This document shows, one piece after another, positions 1-5,575 of a DNA stretch of 5,575 nucleotides. Each line of letters opens with the position of its first letter. Position 1 is the stretch's first letter. The notes beneath the pieces were generated by a model. The model made no database searches. It had not been told where the DNA came from and saw only the letters and a list, made by a program, of their open reading frames with translations. The position numbers and the translations under genes are program-made. Origin of the DNA: Chloroflexota bacterium (GTDB lineage Bacteria; Chloroflexota; Ktedonobacteria; Ktedonobacterales; Ktedonobacteraceae); the NCBI GenBank assembly GCA_005879655.1, contig VBJK01000321.1, positions 1-5,575 of the forward strand, in the 5' to 3' direction.

Positions 1-2761
1 CGATAAGAGCAGGGGGCAAAGGTGTGCTGGGGAACAATGGTTTGCCTGGTACATATTCCTCAAGCAACACATGAGCATTGGCCCCTCCAAAACCAAACGA
101 ACTGATCCCGGCCCGCCGGGGCAAGGGGTTACCCGCATGATCCTGCAATGCCTGCCACTCCCGGTTCTCCTGCATGATGTAGAAGGGAGTCGCTTCCAGT
201 TGAATGTAAGGATTGATCTGTGCGCAGTGCAAGCTTTTCACCAGTTTTTTGTGTTGCAGTTGCAGTAGTACTTTGATTACACCTGCAACACCGGCTGCCA
301 ATTCCAGATGCCCAATATTACTTTTCACCGAACCGATCCCACACGACTCCTGTGGTAGTGGCCCCTCTCCTATCGTCTGGGCCAGCTCGCTGAAGGCGGT
401 TTTGAGTCCATTGATTTCGATGGGGTCGCCCAGTGGAGTACCAGTTCCATGTGCTTCGATATAGGTTATCGTGCGAGGATCAATGTTTGCCTTGTGGTAG
501 GCCGCAAGCAACAAATCTGCTTGCGCACGGGGATTAGGAGCCGTGAGCGAAGTGGCACGCCCTCCATGATTTTCTGCACTACCGATAATAACTCCATAGA
601 TATGATCGCCTGCCTGCTCGGCATCCGAGAGCCTTTTCAGTACGAGCATGCCAACCCCTTCGCTTCTCACATAACCATTGGCCTGGGCTGAGAAGGCCTT
701 GCACAGTCCATCTTCACTCAGCATACCTGCTTTACTGTAACTAATGTGCAAATCGGGAGAAATGAGGGTATTGACACCACCCACGATGGCTATACCGCAT
801 TGACCACTCTCAATAGCACTCACCCCCCGCTGAATGGCGACCAGAGAGCTAGAACAGGCTGTCTCAATCGCCTCGCTAGGTCCGTGCAGGTTCAGAAAAT
901 AGCTCATGCGATTGGGTCCCACCGATGGGGTCTGACCTGTGGCAGAATAACCCTCAATAGCCATATGCGCACGAGATACGCGTTCGTTGTAGCCACTACT
1001 CGTCGTGCCCACAAAGAGCGCAGTGTTGGTACCTGAGAGGCTCGAAGCTTCATAGCCAGCATCCTCAATGGCCTTCCACACGTGCATCATCAGGAGCCGT
1101 TGTTGCGGGTCCATCTGCTCGGCTTCACGAGGGGAAATGCCAAAGAACAGGGGATCAAACTGCTCAACCTCCTCCATGATTCCTGCCCATTTGACATTCG
1201 TCTTATTGAGATGCGGAGTCGCGGGATTGCCGTAGTAGCTCCGCCAATCCCAGCGTGTGGGAGGAATTTCGCTGATGCAGTCTTTCCCCTCCAGCAGATT
1301 GTGCCATAAACTCTGCACATCAGCGGCCAGAGGAAATGCTCCGCTCATGCCGATGATAGCGATGGGAATGGCTCCCGGCGCTCGCGATACGCCTACCATG
1401 GGGGTAGGCTGCGACGCCCGCAAGGGGCGTGCAGGGGCAAGCCCCTCGTCTACACATTTTTGGGTGGCGATGGTAGGGGCAAAATGGGGTGCAAGGATGG
1501 TGTGGTAATGTTCGTGCAGGTGTTGGGCTAAGCGTGCGAGGGTTGTGTATTCATAAAAGTGTGCAGGTGTCAGATCAAGCTGGTAAATCTGGTTGAGACG
1601 ATTGGCAAATGCTATGAAGGTGATCGAATCAAATCCGTATTCTGAGAGTTCCTTCTCGGTATCAATGTGCTCCAATGGGACTTTGAGCAAGTCGCAAACT
1701 CTGTGCTTCAGTGCCTCGCGCAGCCTATCCACAGAGATGTTGCGAGACTCTTGGCTGCTTGCACAACCAGGATCAGTGGCACTAGATGGTATTGAAGCAT
1801 TATGCAACAATACCTTATTCTCCTCATCCCTCGATATTTCGGTAATCCAGTAAGACTCTCTGAGAAATGGATAGGTCGGCAATGGGACGCGGTAATATCT
1901 CCCCTTTTGAAATAATTGGCTCCAGTCCAGCATATATCCTTTTCTATACACATTTGCTAAATTCTGTAATTTTTCTTTATATTCTTGCTGATCAAGAAGC
2001 GTAGTAGTTTCTAGCAATCCACTGAGTAGCCACTGACCATACTGTTGTAAGAATAGCTCCGCCCCCTCTTCTTTTGCCATGTCATACTCCGACCTATCGT
2101 TACTGATAATTTCTCTCAGAGCTTGCTTGAGTTCATCAATATCTCTGGCCACTACCGCAGAGCGCACGGAAAAATGACTGCGACCTTGTACTAAGGTGTA
2201 AGAAATATCCTCAATTGAATACGCTCCCCCCTCCTTGTCTAACCATTCCACCATATCTCTGACTTTTTGTAAGCAGGCCGTTTTTGTCTTTGCAGATAGA
2301 GGAAAGAAGTAATAAGGTTTCCTTTGCTGATCTACTGCACTCCTTTGCAGAGGAGGCTCCTCAATGATGACATGGCAATTGGTGCCATTCAAGCTAAATG
2401 AACTGATACCAGCCCGTCTCGGACTACCATCGCGGCTTTTCCATGCCACGAGTTCTCTATTGACGAAAAATGGACTGCCCTGGAAATCAATCTGTGGATT
2501 AACCTCCTCAATGTTGATAGTAGGAGGAATTTGCTGGTATTTCATGGCCAGCAAGACTTTACAAACACCTGCTATACCAGCAGAGGTAACTGTGTGACCA
2601 ATATTTGGTTTGTGTGATCCAATAGCACAAAACTGTGTTTTCTTGGTAAAGAAGCGAAATGCTTCTGTTAGTGCCTGCACTTCAACAGGATCACCAAGCT
2701 TCGATCCTGTACCATGAGCTTCAATATAACTTATCGTCTCAGGATTAATGCCAGTCTTTCG
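1..2761 (-). CDS. PKS fragment 3: KS1 C-terminus - ACP - KS2, open through the left edge
   Basis: The frame has no stop from 2761 to base 1, about 920 codons. It holds the KS1 C-terminal half with both catalytic His residues (EAHGTGS, His codon 2716-2714; PNIGH, His codon 2596-2594) and the closing PRRAGISSFSLNGTNCHVII. The post-KS linker, an ACP with GFDSI, and a complete KS2 follow. Cut off from KS1's start by the nonsense codon, it would need readthrough or reinitiation. One internal ATG at 2080 has GGAG six bases upstream and would give a linker-ACP-KS2 protein. Other in-frame ATGs (2545, 1933) have no clear ribosome binding site. The protein certainly continues outside the window. Confidence 0.8.
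56..1369 (-). other. KS2 domain (intact trans-AT-type ketosynthase)
   Basis: The KS is full length, from PIAIIGMSGAFPL to ANAHVLLEE. Motifs in order: KWAGIMEEVEQFDPLFF, ISPREAEQMDPQQRL, SYFLNLHGPSEAIETACSSS with the nucleophile Cys at 856-854, EAHGTGTPLGDP with His at 451-449, and SVKSNIGHLELAAG with His at 310-308. The signature SAENHGGRATSLTAPN is the form seen in many trans-AT KS domains. All catalytic residues are present, so KS2 should be able to extend or transfer the chain delivered by the preceding ACP. What follows it (KR, DH or another domain) lies outside the window. Confidence 0.93.
1391..1446. repeat. Three adjacent short inverted repeats in the ACP-KS2 linker
   Basis: Three perfect hairpins lie side by side: GCCTACC/GGTAGGC (1391-1397 with 1403-1409, loop 5), ACGCCC/GGGCGT (1414-1419 with 1425-1430, loop 5) and AGGGGC/GCCCCT (1433-1438 with 1441-1446, loop 2). 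AGGGGCAA of the third unit recurs at 1475-1482. The stretch is richer in G+C than its surroundings and encodes a flexible Ala/Pro/Arg linker without breaking the frame. It may be a REP-like palindromic element tolerated in the linker, or simple chance in GC-rich linker DNA. Confidence 0.45.
1514..1735 (-). other. Acyl carrier protein domain (ACP)
   Basis: About 74 residues fit a PKS carrier domain. A first helix (VDRLREALKHRVCDLLK) is followed by the phosphopantetheine site EYGFDSITFIAFANRL, with the modified Ser encoded at 1627-1625, and by the closing helix region FYEYTTLARLAQHL. It lies immediately after the KS1 linker with no reductive domain before it. It would hand its acyl chain to KS2. 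It lacks an obvious Trp signature of beta-branching ACPs after the Ser, so I do not assign it to that class. Confidence 0.9.
1844..2356 (-). other. Post-KS linker/flanking subdomain in place of an AT
   Basis: Between KS1 and the ACP region lie about 170 residues without an AT active-site motif. They include YYFFPLSAKTKTACLQKV and DISYTLVQGRSHFSVRSA, the usual KS-to-AT linker fold, and end in YYRVPLPTYPFLRESYWI, the conserved flank that wraps back onto the KS. This arrangement is normal for trans-AT PKS modules. Confidence 0.75.
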
Positions 2762-3560
2762 CTACAGAGAGACGAGCAACGCTTTTTGTGCAAGCATATC
2801 AGGGGCTGTTATCCCTTTGGTGCGCCCATCCTGGTTGATGGCGGAACCTTTAATAACTCCATAAATATGATCCCTGTCTGCGATGGCAGCACCCAATGGC
2901 TTGAGCACGAGAGTCCCCACACCCTCCCCAAGCACAATCCCATTAGCCCCCCTATCAAATGTTTTACATGTACCATCAGGTGAAAGCATTTGCGTTTTTG
3001 CTGCCATCAGGTAATATTGGGGCGAACTCATGACAAAAACACCGCCCGCTAATGCCATTGTTGATTCCCCGCTACGCAGACTTTCACAAGCCAGATGGAT
3101 AGCTACCAGAGAAGAGGATCTCGCCGTATCTATAGTTAAGCTCGGTCCCTTCAGGTTCAAAAAATAGGAGATCCTTGCGGCAAGCATGGCCAGATCTATA
3201 ATCTCCTGTCCTTGCTCCCACAAACACACTAACCTTTTTCTCCGCTAGTTGCTCAGTAGAATATCCCGCGTCTTCAAATGCTTTATACGCTTCTTCCAGA
3301 AATAAGCGCTGTTGTGGGTCCATCCTTTCCGCTTCAAGCGGTGAAATATTGAAAAATAATGGATCAAATTGATCGATATCTTGTAGCATCCCTCCCCGCT
3401 TACATAGAGATGCATTGGTGTCCGCTGCATATGTACTCATCTGCCAATCTTTGCGTGTAATTGCCTCTATACAACTCCTACCGGCTTGGAGATGATTCCA
3501 AAACGCTTCCAGGCTTGCGGACCCAGCGAATATTCCCGAAATACCTATAATAGCTACATC
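2357..3560 (-). other. KS1 domain (degenerate ketosynthase, Cys replaced by Arg)
   Basis: Bounds run from DVAIIGISG to the closing HVIIEEP. Compared with KS2 of the same protein, the segment between the FVG strand and RISYF is about 19-20 residues shorter, which marks the deletion. The nucleophilic Cys is Arg. The two His of the Cys-His-His triad and the Lys of SHKPNIGH remain. A KS keeping both His but lacking Cys could at most decarboxylate, as KSQ loading domains do with Gln. It cannot form the acyl-thioester needed for condensation. Confidence 0.8.
2762..3229 (-). CDS. PKS fragment 2: central part of KS1 with Cys-to-Arg active site, ending at an in-frame TAG
   Basis: This frame (one base off fragment 1) opens at a GTG at 3229, but KS homology only begins near 3196 with LAMLAARISYFLNLKGPS. 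The nucleophile motif reads IDTARSSSLVAIHLACESL, with Arg (AGA, 3121-3119) where TACSSS is expected. Further KS motifs follow: LSPDGTCKTFDRGANGIVLG, GEGVGTLVLKPL and GSAINQDGRTKGITAP. The fragment ends at TAG (2764-2762). Homology then continues in the same frame after the stop (RKTGINPETISYIEAHGTGS), so the stop is a nonsense codon inside KS1 and not a natural terminus. No good ribosome binding site precedes the GTG, so independent translation is unlikely. Confidence 0.7.
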   Translation of the reverse strand: MCLWEQGQEIIDLAMLAARISYFLNLKGPSLTIDTARSSSLVAIHLACESLRSGESTMALAGGVFVMSSPQYYLMAAKTQMLSPDGTCKTFDRGANGIVLGEGVGTLVLKPLGAAIADRDHIYGVIKGSAINQDGRTKGITAPDMLAQKALLVSL

Positions 3561-3650
3561 TGTTCTTCGCATTTCTCCACCTGGCTCACCGCCATTAGAG
3601 TCAACGTTGCCTCGTTCTGGCAACCGCATGTCATCATCTTCTTGGCGCAT
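3084..3650 (-). CDS. PKS fragment 1: N-terminal part of KS1, ending in a frameshift
   Basis: Read from the ATG at 3650 (a GTG at 3701 is in the same frame but lacks a ribosome binding site). The first 30 residues are a polar leader. KS homology starts at DVAIIGISGIFAGS and includes DIDQFDPLFFNISPLEAERM, DPQQRLFLEEAYKAFEDAGY and VSVFVGARTGDY, the N-terminal half of a thiolase-fold KS. Homology stops at Tyr151 (codon 3200-3198). The remaining residues to the TGA at 3084 are out-of-frame nonsense, since the same bases encode the KS core in another frame. Alone it cannot fold into an active KS. If the sequence is right, this is all that normal initiation at 3650 would make. Confidence 0.7.
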   Translation of the reverse strand: MRQEDDDMRLPERGNVDSNGGEPGGEMRRTDVAIIGISGIFAGSASLEAFWNHLQAGRSCIEAITRKDWQMSTYAADTNASLCKRGGMLQDIDQFDPLFFNISPLEAERMDPQQRLFLEEAYKAFEDAGYSTEQLAEKKVSVFVGARTGDYRSGHACRKDLLFFEPEGTELNYRYGEILFSGSYPSGL

Positions 3651-3657
3651 CAAGACG

Positions 3658-3663
3658 CTCCTT
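3658..3663 (-). promoter_or_regulatory. Ribosome binding site that decides the PKS start
   Basis: AAGGAG at 3663-3658 on the minus strand is followed by a 7-base spacer (CGTCTTG) and ATG at 3650-3648. The alternative in-frame GTG at 3701 has only a T-rich stretch and no Shine-Dalgarno-like sequence before it. The start at 3650 is therefore preferred; it removes 17 residues that are not part of the KS fold. Confidence 0.75.
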
Positions 3664-3723
3664 AAAAACGAGAAAAGTGTACGCAAGATCTTTTGCTTCA
3701 CAAAAAATGAGGTAGTCGCAGCA

Positions 3724-4887
3724 CTAGCGCTTTTGTAAGTGTACAGGGAGGTGTTCTACCCCATAAAGCATGAAACTCGGATAGGGCTGGAGTGGCACCT
3801 CCCGCACACGCTGGATGTCTTTGAAGCGTTCAATGAGCCCTTCCATGGCGATCCTGACTTGCAGGCGGGCAAGTGGTGCCCCAAGGCAATAATGGATGCC
3901 ATAACTAAAGCTCAGGTGTTGGTTCGGCGTACGCTGGATATCAAAGATCTCTGGATCAGCAAATTGCTCCTCGTCATGATTGGCCGACCCGATCCAGGCC
4001 ATTACCCTATATCCCGTTTTCACTTGTTTTCCGCCAATTTCGCAATCCTGAGTTGCCTGTCGTATGGCTCGTTGCGCTACGGCACGAAAGCGATGCGCTT
4101 CTTCAATAGCACCTGGCAGCAAGAGGGGATCAGCCCACACTTGCTTACGGGACTCTAGATGCTCGTCCAGACAGAGAACCATGTTGCCGATCAGAACCGC
4201 CGTGGTTCCAGTGCCTCCTACAAGCAGCCCGATACAAGTATCAACGATAAGTCTGTCGCTGAGAAACTCCCCATCTAGCTCAGCTTTCAACAGACCACTA
4301 ACCAGATCTTCTCCAGGAGCCTTGCGCTTCTGGGCGACCAACGTGTACAAAAAGTCTTCAATTGCTGCGTAAGCTATGGCTGTTTGTTCTGGCGAATAGC
4401 CCACAAGCATACTAAACCAGGACGTTACGATTGCAAGCTGCTCAGAAGGAACACCTAACATCTTAGCAATCACCCGTACCGGGATATGAACAGCGAAATC
4501 CTCCATCACATCTATGGTGTCGGACGCCATTGCTGCATCAAGAAGTTCGTTCACAATACCTCGGATGTTCCCCTCTTGTTCTGCAATAACATGCGGGGTG
4601 AAGGCTTGAGAAACCAGACTACGCAACTTCTTGTGAGCCGGAGGGTCGGCGACGGCCATGCTTGTGTTCTCCTTGCCCCCAGGAAGTAACTGCTTTGAGG
4701 AGAAGAGATGCCAGTTAGTAATCACTTCTTGTGCATCTTTATAGCGAAATACCTCACAAAGACGTTCCTGCTCATCAATAGAGACTGGCTCGGACATGCG
4801 CATCTGCTTGTACCAGGGAAAAGGATTTAATCCCAGCATAGAAGAGGCCCCGCGCCTTCGCAAGACTGGTTCGTGAGACTGCGTCAT
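3724..4887 (-). CDS. Cytochrome P450 monooxygenase (bacterial class, CYP107-like tailoring enzyme)
   Basis: This is a complete soluble P450 of 387 residues, close to the usual 390-410 for bacterial biosynthetic P450s, with no signal peptide or membrane anchor. The heme loop is FSYGIHYCLG (327-336) with Cys334 as the iron ligand, followed by APLAR. The K-helix ExxR motif is E263-A-H-R266. The C-helix region DPPAHKKLRSLVSQAFTP (81-98) has the His and Arg that usually contact heme propionates. The I-helix oxygen-activation motif reads GGTGTT (224-229). The acid/alcohol Thr pair is present, but Gly227 stands where most P450s have Asp or Glu. It needs a ferredoxin and reductase, not seen here. Its place between a methyltransferase and a PKS suggests hydroxylation or epoxidation of the polyketide; the substrate cannot be read from sequence. 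The ATG start has a good ribosome binding site. The gene ends 73 bases before the preferred PKS start. Subfamily assignment is tentative. Confidence 0.95.
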   Translation of the reverse strand: MTQSHEPVLRRRGASSMLGLNPFPWYKQMRMSEPVSIDEQERLCEVFRYKDAQEVITNWHLFSSKQLLPGGKENTSMAVADPPAHKKLRSLVSQAFTPHVIAEQEGNIRGIVNELLDAAMASDTIDVMEDFAVHIPVRVIAKMLGVPSEQLAIVTSWFSMLVGYSPEQTAIAYAAIEDFLYTLVAQKRKAPGEDLVSGLLKAELDGEFLSDRLIVDTCIGLLVGGTGTTAVLIGNMVLCLDEHLESRKQVWADPLLLPGAIEEAHRFRAVAQRAIRQATQDCEIGGKQVKTGYRVMAWIGSANHDEEQFADPEIFDIQRTPNQHLSFSYGIHYCLGAPLARLQVRIAMEGLIERFKDIQRVREVPLQPYPSFMLYGVEHLPVHLQKR

Positions 4888-4894
4888 TGTGCTT

Positions 4895-4899
4895 CCTCT
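4895..4899 (-). promoter_or_regulatory. Ribosome binding site of the P450 gene
   Basis: On the minus strand AGAGGAAG lies just before the ATG at 4887, with GAGG at 4898-4895 and a 7-base spacer. This supports the chosen P450 start. The 59-base gap to the methyltransferase stop has no convincing -35/-10 pair, so co-transcription with the upstream gene is likely. Confidence 0.65.
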
Positions 4900-4946
4900 T
4901 TCTTAAATATGAGTTCCAAAAACTTTCTATACCCTTTATGCAACAA

Positions 4947-5575
4947 TCATACGTTTACTGGCTTTCTCACACTGACTAACGAATAATAGGAGTAGGTTGG
5001 ATTGACCATTACATCAGTGAAGCCTGCTTCCCGCAAATTTTCATCCAGTTCCCTGGCAGTATACTGCCTGCCCCCCATTTGGAACACAACGATCGAGAAG
5101 GCTGCCGCAACGAGCGGGCCATCCTTGGTATCATTGAGCAGTACTTCGTGGAGGAAGATACGACCGCTTGGCGGCAAGATCTCGAAACAGCGCTTTGCCA
5201 ATTGAAGACAAGTTGCACGATCCCAACTGTGGAAAATGTTACCGAGCAACACCCCATCATAGTTGGACGGGCAGGGATCGGTGAACATATAGGTGCGTGC
5301 CTCATCGGTGAGATGAAAACGGCCCTGTCGCTGCACCAATAAGCCAAGTGCGCTCACCAGACCCAGCAGCACTTCTGCACCGCGCAGCCCCAACGAAAGG
5401 CCCGCCTCCACTTCCTCAACGGTAGATGGAGATCGAGCAAGAAAGGTGACAAGGCCAATCTGCTCGGCAACCGTTAGTGCGGGCAGATAATACCGTGCAA
5501 GGCATATTTCCCAAATCAAGCGATCATTACAGGTTGGTGTCAACAGTGGAGAAGAAAAAGGGCGCTTATCCGTTG
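4947..5575 (-). CDS. O-methyltransferase (SAM-dependent, acetylserotonin-OMT-like), 5' partial and missing its SAM-binding core
   Basis: The frame is open from the right edge to a TGA at 4947-4949. A TTG at 5543 could start it, but the upstream codons are also open and read like a normal N-terminus, so the true start is probably outside the window. Counting from that TTG, residues 6-82 match the helical dimerisation/winged-helix domain of this family (LARYYLPALTVAEQIGL, then an LGLLVQRQGRFHLTDEA strand-turn). Residues 86-198 match the C-terminal part of the catalytic domain: MFTDP, NIFHSWD with the candidate catalytic His105, PPSGRIFLHEVLL, and the closing REAGF and SYYSLVSVRKP. The middle is absent. 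ARTY (82-85) runs straight into MFTDP, so motif I (the Gly-rich SAM loop) and the following acidic strand, some 120-140 residues in normal relatives, are missing. The reading frame is kept. The family role would be methylation of a hydroxyl on the polyketide. As written it should not bind SAM, so activity is doubtful. It is the first gene seen in the operon, 59 bases before the P450. Confidence 0.85.
   Translation of the reverse strand, partial: TDKRPFSSPLLTPTCNDRLIWEICLARYYLPALTVAEQIGLVTFLARSPSTVEEVEAGLSLGLRGAEVLLGLVSALGLLVQRQGRFHLTDEARTYMFTDPCPSNYDGVLLGNIFHSWDRATCLQLAKRCFEILPPSGRIFLHEVLLNDTKDGPLVAAAFSIVVFQMGGRQYTARELDENLREAGFTDVMVNPTYSYYSLVSVRKPVNV

Larger units (their letters stand above)
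1..3650 (-). pseudogene. Trans-AT type I polyketide synthase, KS1-ACP-KS2..., broken in KS1 and continuing past the left edge
   Basis: This is one modular PKS gene interrupted in its first domain. Order along the protein: a 30-residue leader; KS1 (3560-2357); post-KS linker ending in LPTYPFLRESYWI (2356-1844); a short variable linker; ACP (about 1735-1514); a Pro/Ala-rich linker; KS2 (1369-56); then open frame to base 1. No AT, KR, DH or ER lies between KS1 and KS2, so malonate loading would depend on a separate AT. Three lesions fall in KS1: a deletion plus frameshift near 3185-3205, the active-site Cys changed to Arg at 3121-3119, and TAG at 2764-2762. From 2761 to 1 I translated the frame and found no further stop. 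The clean downstream domains mean the damage is recent, or partly sequence error, or that KS1 is dispensable. It is the third gene of the operon after the methyltransferase and P450. KS-ACP without tailoring domains resembles non-elongating or loading modules of trans-AT systems. Confidence 0.8.

Noticed and set aside
1433..1446. Rho-independent terminator at the AGGGGC/GCCCCT hairpin
   Set aside because: It lies inside the PKS coding frame and has no T-run after the stem on the minus strand.
71..1508. Series of plus-strand open frames of 65-96 codons
   Set aside because: All are antisense to KS2 and its linker, overlap each other and show no protein-like motifs.
1708..1953. Minus-strand frame of 81 codons
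   Set aside because: It lies in a different frame from the PKS across the linker and ACP, where the PKS frame reads perfect domain motifs.
2762..2764. Programmed recoding of the TAG (for example pyrrolysine or regulated readthrough)
   Set aside because: There is no recoding element to see and the neighbouring gene damage makes a nonsense mutation or error simpler. KS domains have no special residue at this place.
3245..3430. Minus-strand frame of 61 codons within KS1
   Set aside because: It is out of frame with KS1, whose motifs (FDPLFF, DPQQRL) are continuous here in the main frame.
3739..4158. Open frame of 139 codons on the plus strand
   Set aside because: It is antisense to the P450, has no recognisable domain or good ribosome binding site, and exists because of the P450 codon pattern.
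4888..4946. Promoter in the gap before the P450
   Set aside because: The A/T-rich stretch has TATAGA- and TTGTTG-like words, but at wrong spacing. A read-through operon is more likely.
5009..5347. Minus-strand frame of 112 codons overlapping the methyltransferase
   Set aside because: It is a frame-shifted shadow; the methyltransferase motifs are all in the other frame.

Overview
The window is a dense piece of a bacterial polyketide biosynthetic gene cluster. All real genes lie on the minus strand, so transcription runs from right to left. Base composition is balanced and the domains are of the trans-AT polyketide synthase (PKS) type. A Ktedonobacteria-like (Chloroflexota) or Paenibacillus/Brevibacillus-like producer would fit, but nothing here fixes the taxon, and this is inference. 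There is no RNA gene, CRISPR array, insertion sequence or convincing terminator, and no gene-free stretch above 100 bases.

Layout in transcription order. (1) 5575-4947: the C-terminal and middle part of a class I SAM O-methyltransferase that enters from outside the window. Its frame is open, but an internal in-frame deletion has removed the SAM-binding core. (2) 4887-3724: a complete cytochrome P450 of 387 residues. Heme and ExxR motifs are intact, but Gly replaces the usual acidic residue of the oxygen-activation motif. (3) 3650-1: the start of a large modular PKS, read as KS1 - post-KS linker - ACP - KS2, continuing past the left edge. No acyltransferase lies between KS1 and the ACP, so malonyl units would have to come from a separate trans-acting AT.

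The PKS gene is broken as written. KS1 carries three lesions. A deletion of roughly 19-20 codons with a frameshift lies near 3185-3205. Arg (codon 3119-3121) replaces the active-site Cys. An in-frame TAG (2762-2764) sits where homologues usually have a Tyr codon. Downstream of the TAG the frame is open to base 1, and the ACP and KS2 have all their catalytic motifs.

Together the genes look like one operon (gaps of 59 and 73 bases) for building, oxidising and O-methylating a polyketide. Two of the three genes carry deletions in catalytic regions while their neighbours are intact. That suggests a cluster under decay or remodelling, or a sequence with local errors. I see no clearly new system. 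The most interesting points are the Cys-to-Arg KS directly followed by an ACP, the coreless methyltransferase, the Gly in the P450 I-helix, and a run of three hairpins inside the ACP-KS2 linker.
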